From Aestuariibacter sp. A3R04 (lineage in GTDB: Bacteria > Pseudomonadota > Gammaproteobacteria > Enterobacterales > Alteromonadaceae): 64,000 nucleotides of DNA. Positions 10,394 to 19,726 of the stretch are shown here, one piece after another; position 1 is the first letter of the stretch, and each line of letters starts with the position of its first letter. The notes below the pieces were generated by a model that did not search any database, was not told the origin of the DNA, and saw only the letters and a program-made list of their open reading frames with translations. The stretch covers positions 17,740-81,739 of the forward strand of contig NZ_JAHKQR010000009.1 of assembly GCF_018860805.1 (NCBI RefSeq). Direction: 5' to 3'. The position numbers were made by a program, and so were the translations under genes.

Positions 10394-11410
10394 TTATTCC
10401 TCTTCTTGTTGAGTAACATTAGGTGGTTGAAGTAAGTAGTCGGTCTGCCATACTTCCTGCATCGTGGCCTGACTTATGTTACCCCCGGTAAGGATAACAA
10501 CAGCGGTTTGTCCGGGAGGGGAATTTACGGCCCAAGACGCAACAGCGGCCATACTCATGGCGCTGGTGGGCTCAATATGCAGTTTTAATAAATGTTGTAG
10601 CCATTGTGTCCAGTAGGCGATTTGTTCTTCATTTACTTCGTAAAAATCGTCGAGCTGCTGCAATATTGGAAAGGTATTCCTACCAACTGAAGGCGTAGCA
10701 GCACCATCAGCCAGTGTGGTTGGGGTGCCGGCAAGGGATTCAATAATTCCACTTTGCAAAGAGCGTGATGCGTCATTAGCGTTCAAGGGTTCTGCGCCGA
10801 TCACCTTTGCGTTGGGCTGCAAATGGCGGGCAGCGATGAGTGTGCCACTGAGTATTCCACCGCCGCCACATGGGGCAAATACCGCCTCTACGCTTCCGGC
10901 GTCTTCAAGGGCTTCAAGACAGGCGGTACCTTGCCCGGCGATAATATCCGGGTGATCAAACGGTGGGATCCATACTGTACCTGGTGTGTTTGCCGCTTCT
11001 TTCACTGCAGCATCAGCTTCAGGGCGAGTGGGGTAAAGCGCAAGCTGTGCGCCATAAGCTTTGGTGGCTGCGGCTTTTACCGGAGAAATAGACTCGGTTG
11101 CATAGATGCATGCGGGAATGCCAAATTGACTAGCTGCATAGGCGACAGCCTGAGCGTGGTTGCCCGAGCTGTTGGCGACGATACGTTCGGGCAATTCACC
11201 TTTCTCCTTAAGGCGAATAAGAAAGTGAGTTGCCCCCCGCAATTTAAAAGCGCCTGTTCTCTGTAAACACTCGGCTTTAAATAAAATACGTTGACCCAGC
11301 CATTGATTTAATAAGGTACTTTCCAATAGTGGGGTTCTGGCAACACAGCCATCTAGTCGTTTAGACGCGGCGTAAATATCATCAAAAGTGGGCTGTGCAG
11401 GGATGTTCAA
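10394..11410 (-). CDS. PLP-dependent threonine/serine dehydratase-like enzyme
   Basis: This is a fold-type II pyridoxal-phosphate enzyme of the threonine dehydratase / serine racemase group (338 residues). The PLP lysine lies in TGAFKLRGA, the substrate-carboxylate loop is SSGNHAQAVAYAA, and the phosphate-binding glycine loop is CGGGGILSG. There is no C-terminal ACT regulatory domain, so it resembles catabolic or racemase-type enzymes more than biosynthetic IlvA. The exact substrate cannot be told from sequence. It faces the DUF1653 gene tail to tail. Confidence 0.85.
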   Translation of the reverse strand: MNIPAQPTFDDIYAASKRLDGCVARTPLLESTLLNQWLGQRILFKAECLQRTGAFKLRGATHFLIRLKEKGELPERIVANSSGNHAQAVAYAASQFGIPACIYATESISPVKAAATKAYGAQLALYPTRPEADAAVKEAANTPGTVWIPPFDHPDIIAGQGTACLEALEDAGSVEAVFAPCGGGGILSGTLIAARHLQPNAKVIGAEPLNANDASRSLQSGIIESLAGTPTTLADGAATPSVGRNTFPILQQLDDFYEVNEEQIAYWTQWLQHLLKLHIEPTSAMSMAAVASWAVNSPPGQTAVVILTGGNISQATMQEVWQTDYLLQPPNVTQQEEE

Positions 11411-11537
11411 AACAAGGTCCTTACCGATAGAGCACTACAACCGCATACCCTACCATTCTTTTAGGGCCCCGGCGAATTAATAAAAATGTCATATATCATT
11501 ACTAAAATGGTAGGTATTTACTACATTAGTCGCCCAC

Positions 11538-14426
11538 ATGCCCCGAGAGAAAAAGAACAGAATTTATCTTTTGCCGTTCGTTCTGTTCACAATGTTAAGT
11601 GGCGTTTTTGTCGTCGCTGGTGCGTTTCTCATTCAGGACGACCTCGATTCCCGTGTGTCGAAAGCGGCATCGCTGGCCCGTCAGGTTGAGAACAGCATGT
11701 CGCTGTTTGCCTCCGAGCGACGGCAGGCTATGATTAATCTCATGCAAAGTTGGCCTGCATTTTCCGCCAACGATATCGATTGGTTTAATGCCCAAGCCGT
11801 TTCTCTAATGAACATGCAGTATGGGTATACATCGTTAGCGGTTACCGATGAACAAGGCAGTATCCGTTGGATAACATTACCAAACAGCCAGGGAATATCC
11901 AGCACGGGTTTCTCTATGATGAGTACTCCGTTGCAAGATTTAGGGATTACATCATTTTCTGTCTCCGATGACTTCCATAGTACGTTAATTCAATCCGGAG
12001 AGGGCGGTCACTACTACTTAGTCTACTCCCGGGCTATCAGCCCTCAAGAGCCTCATTTTGGTTTTCTTATTGCTAGCTTTGATGTTAGCGAAATTCTGGA
12101 CATGATCATCGGTGATTTGGTGGGGCCGCAGTTTAATTTCATGATCCTGGACGGGCAGGCGCACTTACTGGAAGAAGGTGAATTTGAAAATGATGGCTCT
12201 ACTGTCACCACTGAGGGGATAGATTTTCTTGGTCGTCAGTGGACATTACACATTCAAAGTCAGCCGGGAAGGTTCAATGCAGGTTGGTTGATTGCCATAG
12301 TGGGCATTGCCATGTCGCTGTTGGTGAGCTGGGTGTTACACAAACAGCTGAAAAGTGCTCTCAACCTAGTGTTGAGCCAGCGTCGCTATCAAACCGCCAG
12401 TGACGCGGCACTCGATGGACTCATGATTTACAAATCCGCTGGCGATGATTTTCTCTTGCTGGAAGCAAACAAAGTTAGCTATCAGCTATTTCCACGTCTG
12501 GGTAATCAACAAAGCGAAAAGTCGTTAAAAGTTCACCTCGATTATCTGGGCCACAGCGCACTCTTGGAAAAAGCGTTTGAGGTGGCAAAAACCGGTGAAC
12601 ATCACGAAACTTATCTGCATACAGAAAGCGATGCCACAGAGGCGGAATGGCTAAAAATACAAATGGTAAAGGCGGAAGAAACCCTGGCAATGACCGTCAG
12701 GGATGTGTCTGAGCGATTTCGCGCTCGCATGGCCCTGCAAAGAAGTGAAGAACGCTATCGCCGGCTTGTGGATAACATGCACAGGCACTTTGTATACACT
12801 AAAACCCCGGATCATCAGTTTGTATACGTCAGTGCGGGGCTACAAACTATTCTCGGGATCAGTGAGGCCGAGTTTTGTCGTCGGTCGTCGCAGATGGTAT
12901 GTCAGGTGCCTGACAATTATGGAGAGATCACCGAGCGAATTCAGAGAGGTGAGAAGCCAGAGCCTTACTTCGTTCATTTTAAAGGCGCTGACGGCAAAGT
13001 ATTTATTATCGAATTTACCGATACACCTATTTGCTCGCAAACCGGTGAATTGGAGGCAGTGGAAGGTATCGCCCGGGACGTAACAAAGGAACAGGTACTG
13101 CAAGATGAAGTGGCTTATCAGGCCAGTCACGATCAACTCACCGGATTGATGAATCGTTACGCCTTTGACAATGAATTGCACTTGTTGCTGGAGAGCGTGG
13201 AGCGGGATGAGCAGTTTGGGGTAATGTGCTTCATCGATATGGATCGTTTTAAGCTGGTAAACGACAGCTGCGGGCATCCGGCTGGAGACAAGTTACTCAA
13301 AGAAGTGGCCGATTTATTCCGCCAACAAGTGACTGACCAGGAACTGTTGGCTCGTATCGGCGGGGATGAGTTTTGTATTATATTCCGCAATCAGAAACTG
13401 ACTACGGTCACGGCCAAGCTCGACAACATGCTACAGGCGATATCAAACTACCGCTTTATTCACGAAGACAGGTTGTTTTACGTGGGCGCCAGCATTGGTG
13501 TGATCCCGGTAGAGAAAGGAAGCGGTACTGCTGCAGAGCTTATAAAAGCGGCGGACAATGCTTGTTACCAGGCGAAATATGAAGGGCGAAACCGCTACTA
13601 CGTTCACCGAGGCAACGGGGATACCGAGGGCCTATCTAGCGAGAGCAATGTATTAAACGTCCTGAATACAGCAGTACAGAATGGCAAGTTTGAGTTGTTC
13701 AGCCAGTCGATAATGCCGATGAAAGCGGGTAAAAACGATTTGCTCCACTATGAAATATTGCTTCGTCTTCCCGATGGCAACGGTGGGCTTATCAGCCCCG
13801 CCTTGTTTATTCCCCTCGCGGAAAGACATGGTTTGATGAACAAAATTGACTGGTGGGTGGTCGATAAAACACTCACTATACTGGAAGCTCACCCGGCTCA
13901 TATCAATCGCTTGGGGAAAGTCGCCATAAACCTATCAGGCCTCACACTCGGCGACAATTCGCAATTGCAGAAAATTGTCGACCGGGTCGTGCGTTCGACT
14001 GTACCGCCAGAAAAAATTTGTTTTGAAATTACCGAAACCACGGCAGTAACCAATATCGGTGCGGCGAAGCATTTTATGGAAACGTTAAAAGACAAAGGTT
14101 GTCGATTTGCTTTGGATGACTTTGGCGCTGGTATGTCTTCCTTTACGTACCTGAAAAATTTAGACGTGGATTATGTCAAAATTGACGGCTCTTTTGTAAG
14201 AAATATGGCCCGTGACAGTATTGATCATGAAACAGTGAAAGCCATCAGCGCCATTGCACACAGTATGGGAAAACAAACTATCGCGGAGTTTGTCGCAGAT
14301 CAGGAAACGTGTGACGCGTTGCGAGAATTACGTGTGGATTACGGCCAGGGATATGCGCTAGGGAAACCTATACCATTGATGAATCGCCTCGCACCGGTTA
14401 ATAATGTTACTCTGTTGCGAGCTTAA
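11538..14426 (+). CDS. Membrane sensor PAS-GGDEF-EAL protein (c-di-GMP turnover)
   Basis: This 962-residue protein should both make and break cyclic di-GMP. A membrane helix at about residues 10-32 and a second near 250-270 enclose a periplasmic sensor region. PAS-type segments follow (MALQRSEERYRRLVDNM...). The GGDEF signature is intact at residues 608-612. The EAL domain reads EIL at 739-741, keeping the catalytic Glu, and retains AINLSG, FEITET, LDDFGAG, VKIDGSFV and the late AEFVAD motif. Both domains therefore look catalytically competent. The Shine-Dalgarno sequence before the ATG is weak, so the exact start is less sure. Confidence 0.9.
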   Translation: MPREKKNRIYLLPFVLFTMLSGVFVVAGAFLIQDDLDSRVSKAASLARQVENSMSLFASERRQAMINLMQSWPAFSANDIDWFNAQAVSLMNMQYGYTSLAVTDEQGSIRWITLPNSQGISSTGFSMMSTPLQDLGITSFSVSDDFHSTLIQSGEGGHYYLVYSRAISPQEPHFGFLIASFDVSEILDMIIGDLVGPQFNFMILDGQAHLLEEGEFENDGSTVTTEGIDFLGRQWTLHIQSQPGRFNAGWLIAIVGIAMSLLVSWVLHKQLKSALNLVLSQRRYQTASDAALDGLMIYKSAGDDFLLLEANKVSYQLFPRLGNQQSEKSLKVHLDYLGHSALLEKAFEVAKTGEHHETYLHTESDATEAEWLKIQMVKAEETLAMTVRDVSERFRARMALQRSEERYRRLVDNMHRHFVYTKTPDHQFVYVSAGLQTILGISEAEFCRRSSQMVCQVPDNYGEITERIQRGEKPEPYFVHFKGADGKVFIIEFTDTPICSQTGELEAVEGIARDVTKEQVLQDEVAYQASHDQLTGLMNRYAFDNELHLLLESVERDEQFGVMCFIDMDRFKLVNDSCGHPAGDKLLKEVADLFRQQVTDQELLARIGGDEFCIIFRNQKLTTVTAKLDNMLQAISNYRFIHEDRLFYVGASIGVIPVEKGSGTAAELIKAADNACYQAKYEGRNRYYVHRGNGDTEGLSSESNVLNVLNTAVQNGKFELFSQSIMPMKAGKNDLLHYEILLRLPDGNGGLISPALFIPLAERHGLMNKIDWWVVDKTLTILEAHPAHINRLGKVAINLSGLTLGDNSQLQKIVDRVVRSTVPPEKICFEITETTAVTNIGAAKHFMETLKDKGCRFALDDFGAGMSSFTYLKNLDVDYVKIDGSFVRNMARDSIDHETVKAISAIAHSMGKQTIAEFVADQETCDALRELRVDYGQGYALGKPIPLMNRLAPVNNVTLLRA

Positions 14427-14444
14427 TGATTACAAGGAACTATT

Positions 14445-14819
14445 ATGGGTTTATTCGATGCATTATTAGGTAACGCAAGCGAAACGGATACGGCTGTGGT
14501 GGCTGAAGAGCTGGCACCTGTACTTTCTTCGAGTGAGGAGGTTGTGAGTGCTTACAAACTTGTCAGAGATTTGGTTGTGTTCACGACCGGTCGGATGATT
14601 CTTATTGACAAACAGGGTATTACGGGGCGCAAGGTTAATTATCACTCTGTTCCGTATAAATCGATAACACAATTCGTTGTGGAAACCGCCGGTCACTTTG
14701 ATACTGACTCAGAGCTCAAAATTTGGGTGTCTGGTCAATCTCAAGCTATCGAAATTGAACTTAGTAAAAACGCAGCACAAGGGGTTCAGCAAGCCTTAGC
14801 GACACAGTTATTTGGCTAA
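14445..14819 (+). CDS. Bacterial PH-domain protein
   Basis: The 124-residue protein fits the bacterial pleckstrin-homology family (bPH_1, PF08000). Typical features are EEVVSAYKLVRDLVVFTTGRMILIDKQGITGRKVNYHSVPYKSI and the C-terminal helix. It has no signal peptide or membrane helix. It lies 18 nt after the GGDEF-EAL gene with an AAGGAA ribosome-binding site, so the two may be co-transcribed. Its role is unknown. Confidence 0.82.
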   Translation: MGLFDALLGNASETDTAVVAEELAPVLSSSEEVVSAYKLVRDLVVFTTGRMILIDKQGITGRKVNYHSVPYKSITQFVVETAGHFDTDSELKIWVSGQSQAIEIELSKNAAQGVQQALATQLFG

Positions 14820-14835
14820 TACCGGATTAAACAAA

Positions 14836-14857
14836 AAGGGCTGAATTCACAGCCCTT
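14836..14857. terminator. Bidirectional terminator between convergent genes
   Basis: An AAGGGCTG/CAGCCCTT stem with loop AATTCA lies between the PH-domain gene and the dipeptidyl peptidase gene. The preceding A run favours termination on the minus strand. The T run on the plus strand is short. Confidence 0.65.
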
Positions 14858-14873
14858 GTTGACAAGGTAAAGG

Positions 14874-17081
14874 TTACTCTTTTTCAGGATGCAAATTGCG
14901 ATTGAAAAAGCGAGTAATAGTTTTGTACAGATGAATGCCTGTCTGTTTTCCCCTAATACTGTGTTTTTTACCCGGATAGTCCATGGTTTCGAATGGAATT
15001 GCCATATCCTGTAAATGCTTGTAAAGCTTGGTACTGTGTGTAAACAGCACGTTGTCGTCAGCCATTCCGTGATAAATAAGTAGCTCACCTTTCAAATTCT
15101 TCGCGTATGGGAATACACTCGAGGCCGTATATGCGTCGTCATCGGTGCCAGGGTTACCCATGTAGCGTTCGGTGTAATGGGTATCGTATAAACGCCAGTC
15201 TGTTACCGGCGCTCCTGAGACGCCAGCCGCGAAATAATCACCAGCCTTAAACATACTCATGAGGGTCATGTAACCGCCATAACTGTGGCCATACACGCCG
15301 ATGCGATTGCCATCAACGTAGGGAAGGGTGCGCAGGAATTTCACCCCAGCAACCTGATCGCTGACTTCTATGCTCCCCATTTTTTTGAAAATAGGATCTT
15401 CAAATGCCTTGCCGCGATAGTTAGAGCCCCGATTGTCGATACTGAACACCACATACCCCTGATCTACCCAGTATTGCATAAGCAGACCGCGATTACCGCC
15501 CCAGCTGTTCGTCACTACCTGTGCGTGGGGGCCGCCATATAAATACACGATAACCGGATTTTTTCTCTTCATGTTCTCAGGTTTGTACAAACGGTAATAC
15601 AAGGTAGCATTGTCGTCGGTGGTGATAGTGCCAAACTCGGGTTTGGTCCAACTATCCTGATAAACATATAATGGATGTGATTTATTGATTGCGTTTTCTT
15701 CGAGCCACGTGATTTGCTCGCCACTGGCATTGTGAAGGCTTACCTGTGGTGGATTGTTGGCGGTTGAAACCGTATCTACGTATATAGACGCGTCACTGGA
15801 GAATGCAATGCCGTGAAAACCGGGTTGCTCGGTAACTTTGGCAATCGTGCTGTCGTGTAAATCCACACTGTATAGATGCCTTTCCAGTGGTGTGTCTTTG
15901 CGACCGGTAAAAAAGAGCTTGTTGGCTTTCAGGTCAACAGCTTCTAATTCGTCGACGACCCACTTGCCTTTCGTGAGTTGTTTTACCAGCGAACCATCGT
16001 TGTTATACAGGTATAAGTGCTTAAAACCATCCCGCTCAGATGCCCAGATAAACTGGTTCCTACTGGGTAAAAATGTCAAATCATCATGAAGGTTTACCCA
16101 GGTATTGCTGGTTTCTGACAGCAGCAATTGTTGGGTTTTACTTTCGAGGTCGTAAGCGCGTAGTTCGAGTTTTTGCTGGTTGCGGCTTTGCCATTGATAA
16201 GTGAATACACCGGCAGACATCCATTGGCCACGGGCAAAATAGATGTCTTTTTCTTTCCCTAAGTCAATCCATTCTCTGGCACCCGTTTCAATGTTTTGCA
16301 CCGCCAGTGTTATTGCTACATTGGGGGTGCCAGCTGCAGGGTATTTTTGCTCGATTGTTGTAATGCTGTCAGCATAAATTTCTGAACGGGTAATAATGTC
16401 TACCGGTTTTTCATCAACACGGGTAAACGCGATGTGGCTCTCATCGGGTGACCACCAGTAACCGGTCATCCGGTTCATTTCTTCTTGCGCTACGAATTCA
16501 GCCATGCCGTATTTGATGTCGCCACCGCCATCTTCTGTAATAGCGATTTCTTTTCCGCTAGTGATGTGTTTGATATACAGGTTTTGATCGCGAATGAATG
16601 AAATGTAGTTCCCTTTAGGCGATAATTTAATGTCGGTTTCAAACGCCTCGGTATCTAGTAATTGTGTTGCGCCACTTTTGCCCAATTCGTGGTAAAACAC
16701 GTTGCCACCCATGGGAAAGAGCAGTGCTTTGCCATCTTTAGACCACTGGTAGCTGACGATACCGGAGCCAGATAGACGCATACGTTCACGACGTGCTTTT
16801 TCTTCGTCAGATAATTCGCTGTTGCCTTGTTGTAAGGCAGCAGAGTCGAATAACATACGGGTTTCACCAGATGCTATATGGTATTCCCATAAGTCGAGCT
16901 GGTCGTAATCTGTTTTTTTACCTTTTAGGAAGGTAACTCGCTGCCCGTCTGGTGACACTTGCAAATTTCGGGGTGCATCACCGTCGAGAGAGGGAGAGTC
17001 AAAGATCCGCTCTATAGTGAGCTCTTTGGCGTGTAGTACAGAACTGAGCATAAAGGCTCCGAATAGCAGTGTTTTTTTCAT
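14874..17081 (-). CDS. Dipeptidyl peptidase IV (S9 family)
   Basis: This 735-residue periplasmic serine peptidase removes X-Pro (or X-Ala) dipeptides from peptide N-termini. It has a signal peptide (MKKTLLFGAFMLSSVLHAKE), an eight-bladed beta-propeller with the DPP-IV N-terminal signature and the EFVAQEEM glutamate motif that binds the free N-terminus, and a C-terminal alpha/beta hydrolase. The catalytic Ser is S600 in GHSYGG, the Asp lies in ADDN (675/676), and the His is H707 in KKHS. The gene stands alone. Confidence 0.93.
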   Translation of the reverse strand: MKKTLLFGAFMLSSVLHAKELTIERIFDSPSLDGDAPRNLQVSPDGQRVTFLKGKKTDYDQLDLWEYHIASGETRMLFDSAALQQGNSELSDEEKARRERMRLSGSGIVSYQWSKDGKALLFPMGGNVFYHELGKSGATQLLDTEAFETDIKLSPKGNYISFIRDQNLYIKHITSGKEIAITEDGGGDIKYGMAEFVAQEEMNRMTGYWWSPDESHIAFTRVDEKPVDIITRSEIYADSITTIEQKYPAAGTPNVAITLAVQNIETGAREWIDLGKEKDIYFARGQWMSAGVFTYQWQSRNQQKLELRAYDLESKTQQLLLSETSNTWVNLHDDLTFLPSRNQFIWASERDGFKHLYLYNNDGSLVKQLTKGKWVVDELEAVDLKANKLFFTGRKDTPLERHLYSVDLHDSTIAKVTEQPGFHGIAFSSDASIYVDTVSTANNPPQVSLHNASGEQITWLEENAINKSHPLYVYQDSWTKPEFGTITTDDNATLYYRLYKPENMKRKNPVIVYLYGGPHAQVVTNSWGGNRGLLMQYWVDQGYVVFSIDNRGSNYRGKAFEDPIFKKMGSIEVSDQVAGVKFLRTLPYVDGNRIGVYGHSYGGYMTLMSMFKAGDYFAAGVSGAPVTDWRLYDTHYTERYMGNPGTDDDAYTASSVFPYAKNLKGELLIYHGMADDNVLFTHSTKLYKHLQDMAIPFETMDYPGKKHSIRGKQTGIHLYKTITRFFNRNLHPEKE

Positions 17082-17136
17082 TGTGTTCTAAACGTTTTCA
17101 GGTTGTCAGTTAGGTGAATGAACAGGGTGTCACAAG

Positions 17137-17766
17137 GTGAGTCGTAATAAAACCGCTTTAGTTTTAGGTGCAACCGGCCTCGTCGGCAGGGCGCTTATAC
17201 AGCAATTACTCGTGGACCCAAGGTATGATGCCATCACACTGTTAATACGCAAGCCCTTGCCGTCCCGTTTGTTTGTCGATCCGTTGAAAAAACTGGTGCC
17301 TATTGTTATCGATTTTGCGCATTTTCAGGATTATCAGGGGTATTTCGGCGTGAATCACGTTTACTGTTGTCTGGGTACCACCCCAGGGCAAGCCGGCTCA
17401 AAAGCTGCCTTCAGGCAGGTTGAGTTCGAATATATACACGTTGCGGCACAACTAACCCGTGCCCAGCGAGCGGATAGCTTTGTGTGGATTTCATCTGTAG
17501 GGGCAAATGCAAAAAGCAGTAATTTCTATCTCAAGGTGAAGGGGGAATTGGAAAACGCCTTAATGAGAATGCCCCAGTTGCACAATGCCTCGGCGGTTAG
17601 ACCTTCTTTACTTCTGGACGAGAGGGCTGATTTACGGCCATTGGAATATATTGCTAAAAAATTTGCGCCTGTGTGGAGTAGGGCCATGCGTGGTCCTTTG
17701 GCTAAATACAAACCCGTCCGAGCTGCTGAGGTGGCGAGAAAGATGATGTCACTACAGGTGTTTTGA
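17137..17766 (+). CDS. NAD(P)-binding oxidoreductase-like protein
   Basis: The 209-residue protein is an atypical short-chain dehydrogenase related to the HTATIP2/YbjT-like NAD(P)H-binding group. The Rossmann motif LGATGLVGRALIQQLL sits near residues 10-25, and WISSVGANAKSSNFYLKVKGELE carries the YxxxK-type segment. The start is GTG. Its stop overlaps the start of trmN (TGATG), so the pair is translationally coupled. The substrate is unknown. Confidence 0.8.
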   Translation: MSRNKTALVLGATGLVGRALIQQLLVDPRYDAITLLIRKPLPSRLFVDPLKKLVPIVIDFAHFQDYQGYFGVNHVYCCLGTTPGQAGSKAAFRQVEFEYIHVAAQLTRAQRADSFVWISSVGANAKSSNFYLKVKGELENALMRMPQLHNASAVRPSLLLDERADLRPLEYIAKKFAPVWSRAMRGPLAKYKPVRAAEVARKMMSLQVF

Positions 17767-18488
17767 TGGCAAGAGGATTTCAGTGCAAACAGTTTTTTGT
17801 AGCCCAGGACAAGTGTGCCATGAAGGTGGGTACCGACAGCCTTGTTTTGGGGAGTTGGGCGCAAACGGGACACGCATCTAACATACTGGACATCGGCACT
17901 GGAACGGGCATTCTGGCGTTAATGATGGCGCAAAAAAATAAATTGGCACACATTACGGCCATCGATATTGATGATGACGCTGTTCGCCAGGCTAAAGCTA
18001 ATGTCGCTGGTTCGTTATGGTCACATCGCATTGAAGTCGTGAAGGCGGATGTTGCCGCATTCCAATCACAGAAGGCCTTTGATGTTATTATTAGCAACCC
18101 GCCGTACTTCCATCACGCGGCATCTCCAACCAATGCGTTTGACAACGCAAAAGATAAGCGTTTAACGGCGCGTCAGGACGAGACACTTACGCCTGGAGTG
18201 TTATTTTTCAACTGTAGCCGATTATTGAAACCGGTGGGCCAAATCTATTGCGTTTACCCGGCTACTCGTCATAGAGAAGTTGTCGATGCTGCAGCAACCC
18301 AAGGTTTTTATCTCAGCGCCTGCCTGGAAGTAACAGCAGCGCCCGGACGCTCACCTTATTTACACGGGCTTTGCTTTAGTAGCTCTGTGTCAACCTTGCG
18401 CCATGAGCAACTCGTGGTAAGAGATGAGAACAACGTATATACGCCGGAATACAAGCGGTTATGTGAAGCTTTCTATTTGAATTTTTAA
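17766..18488 (+). CDS. trmN: tRNA1(Val) (adenine37-N6)-methyltransferase
   Basis: TrmN (YfiC/TrmN6) methylates A37 of tRNA1(Val) using S-adenosylmethionine. Motif I is ILDIGTGTGILALMMAQ and motif IV is SNPPYF, typical of N6-adenine methyltransferases. The N-terminus FQCKQFFVAQDKCAMKVGTDSLVLGSW matches the family. I start at the ATG at 17766, which overlaps the upstream stop as TGATG and gives 240 residues. The TTG just before it is less likely. Confidence 0.93.
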   Translation: MARGFQCKQFFVAQDKCAMKVGTDSLVLGSWAQTGHASNILDIGTGTGILALMMAQKNKLAHITAIDIDDDAVRQAKANVAGSLWSHRIEVVKADVAAFQSQKAFDVIISNPPYFHHAASPTNAFDNAKDKRLTARQDETLTPGVLFFNCSRLLKPVGQIYCVYPATRHREVVDAAATQGFYLSACLEVTAAPGRSPYLHGLCFSSSVSTLRHEQLVVRDENNVYTPEYKRLCEAFYLNF

Positions 18489-18586
18489 TGTCCTGCAGAT
18501 TACATCACCGGTAGTTATGTGGCCTTGCCAGGTGTATTCGACGAGGCAGGCTGGTGGGCAGACAGAAAAATAAGGTGAGTATAACA

Positions 18587-19630
18587 ATGGTAAAAGTTTG
18601 GCAGGTGGTTAGCGTAATTGTTTCCGCGTTGCTGATTGTGGCGTGCGCTGAGAAGCCCCTCTCGTCGTTCGATATTGCATGGCGTCAATACAAAGCGCGT
18701 TTCTATGAAAACGGGCGTATTGTCGATACGGACAATGCTGATGTGTCCTGCGCCGAAGGACAAGGATACGGCATGCTGTTTGCCGTCGCAGCGGATGATC
18801 AGGCACAATTTAGTCGCTTGTGGACATGGTCGCAGACTGGATTACAGCGTGAAGACAGGCTCTTTCGCCGGCTATCCCGGCCGTGTTTGGTCAAAGATAG
18901 GGGCTGTGTGTATAACCGCTACAGCGATACCGGGGGGGATATACTCATTGCATGGGCGCTGTTAAAAGCCGCACATAAATGGAATAAACCAGACTATCAG
19001 CTCGAGGCAATGGCGATTATTCATGCCCTGAGTAACCATATGGTCATCTCTCGTCATGGCGAAACACTATTATTGTCTGGTGGCCCTAAGGGAGTATTTT
19101 CTAACGGCGACGTGCAGGTAAATCTGTCGAATTGGGTGTTTCCAGCATTACAGGCTTTCGCAGAGGCTACCGGAGATGAAATATGGGATGACATAGCGGT
19201 GTCAGGTATCGCACTTATTGCGCAAAGTGAAAGTAAGTGGCAGCTCGTCCCCGCCTGGCTTCGCGTTAGCCGACAAGGAGTGTCACTTAACGGGGTGGTT
19301 TCTCCCGAGTTTGATGCTGACGCCTATCGCGTGCCGCTGTATTTGGCATGGCAGGGAGTCAATGTTTCTTTGGTCGCGCCATTTCTGCGGTATTGGAATG
19401 AAGGTCGCGCACCGGCTACCTGGAATTTACTCTCCAATGAAAAAGCTGGATATCCAATGACCGCCGACATGCTGGCAGTAGAAGCTGCGGTGAGGACGCT
19501 CTACCGGGTTAACGGAACTCGGGACGCGGCACTGACGAATACATTGGTCTTGCGGGATGATATGGATTATGTTTCCGCCAGTTTAGTGATGCTGAGCTTA
19601 CTGGCCGTTGGTGAGGGGATCAGGCAATAG
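18587..19630 (+). CDS. GH8-family glycoside hydrolase lipoprotein (endoglucanase-like)
   Basis: The protein resembles glycosyl hydrolase family 8 (BcsZ-type cellulases). AEGQGYGMLFAVAADDQAQFSRLWTW near the N-terminus carries the general-acid Glu. The family segment SDTGGDILIAWALLKAAHKW follows, with a slightly divergent acidic motif. The mature N-terminus looks lipidated (LLIVAC). The ATG at 18587 has an AAGGTGAG site 7 nt upstream and gives a proper signal peptide; an upstream in-frame GTG is less likely. BcsZ usually sits inside a cellulose-synthase operon, but no bcs genes are near, so the substrate is uncertain. Confidence 0.85.
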   Translation: MVKVWQVVSVIVSALLIVACAEKPLSSFDIAWRQYKARFYENGRIVDTDNADVSCAEGQGYGMLFAVAADDQAQFSRLWTWSQTGLQREDRLFRRLSRPCLVKDRGCVYNRYSDTGGDILIAWALLKAAHKWNKPDYQLEAMAIIHALSNHMVISRHGETLLLSGGPKGVFSNGDVQVNLSNWVFPALQAFAEATGDEIWDDIAVSGIALIAQSESKWQLVPAWLRVSRQGVSLNGVVSPEFDADAYRVPLYLAWQGVNVSLVAPFLRYWNEGRAPATWNLLSNEKAGYPMTADMLAVEAAVRTLYRVNGTRDAALTNTLVLRDDMDYVSASLVMLSLLAVGEGIRQ

Positions 19631-19674
19631 CGCTTTGGCTTAAATGTACCGAGTCATTTATTTAAAACTGGCAC

Positions 19675-19700
19675 AAAAAACGCGGCAATTGCCGCGTTTT
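19675..19700. terminator. Bidirectional terminator between GH8 gene and exbD
   Basis: AAAACGCGGCAATTGCCGCGTTTT is a perfect palindromic hairpin with flanking A and T runs. It lies between two convergent genes. Confidence 0.88.
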
Positions 19701-19726
19701 AAAAACTCAAAGCGATAGTGAAAAAC

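Noticed and set aside
14445..14819. PH-domain gene as a fragment of the upstream sensor
   Set aside because: It has its own ribosome-binding site, start and complete domain and shows no frameshift link to the GGDEF-EAL gene.
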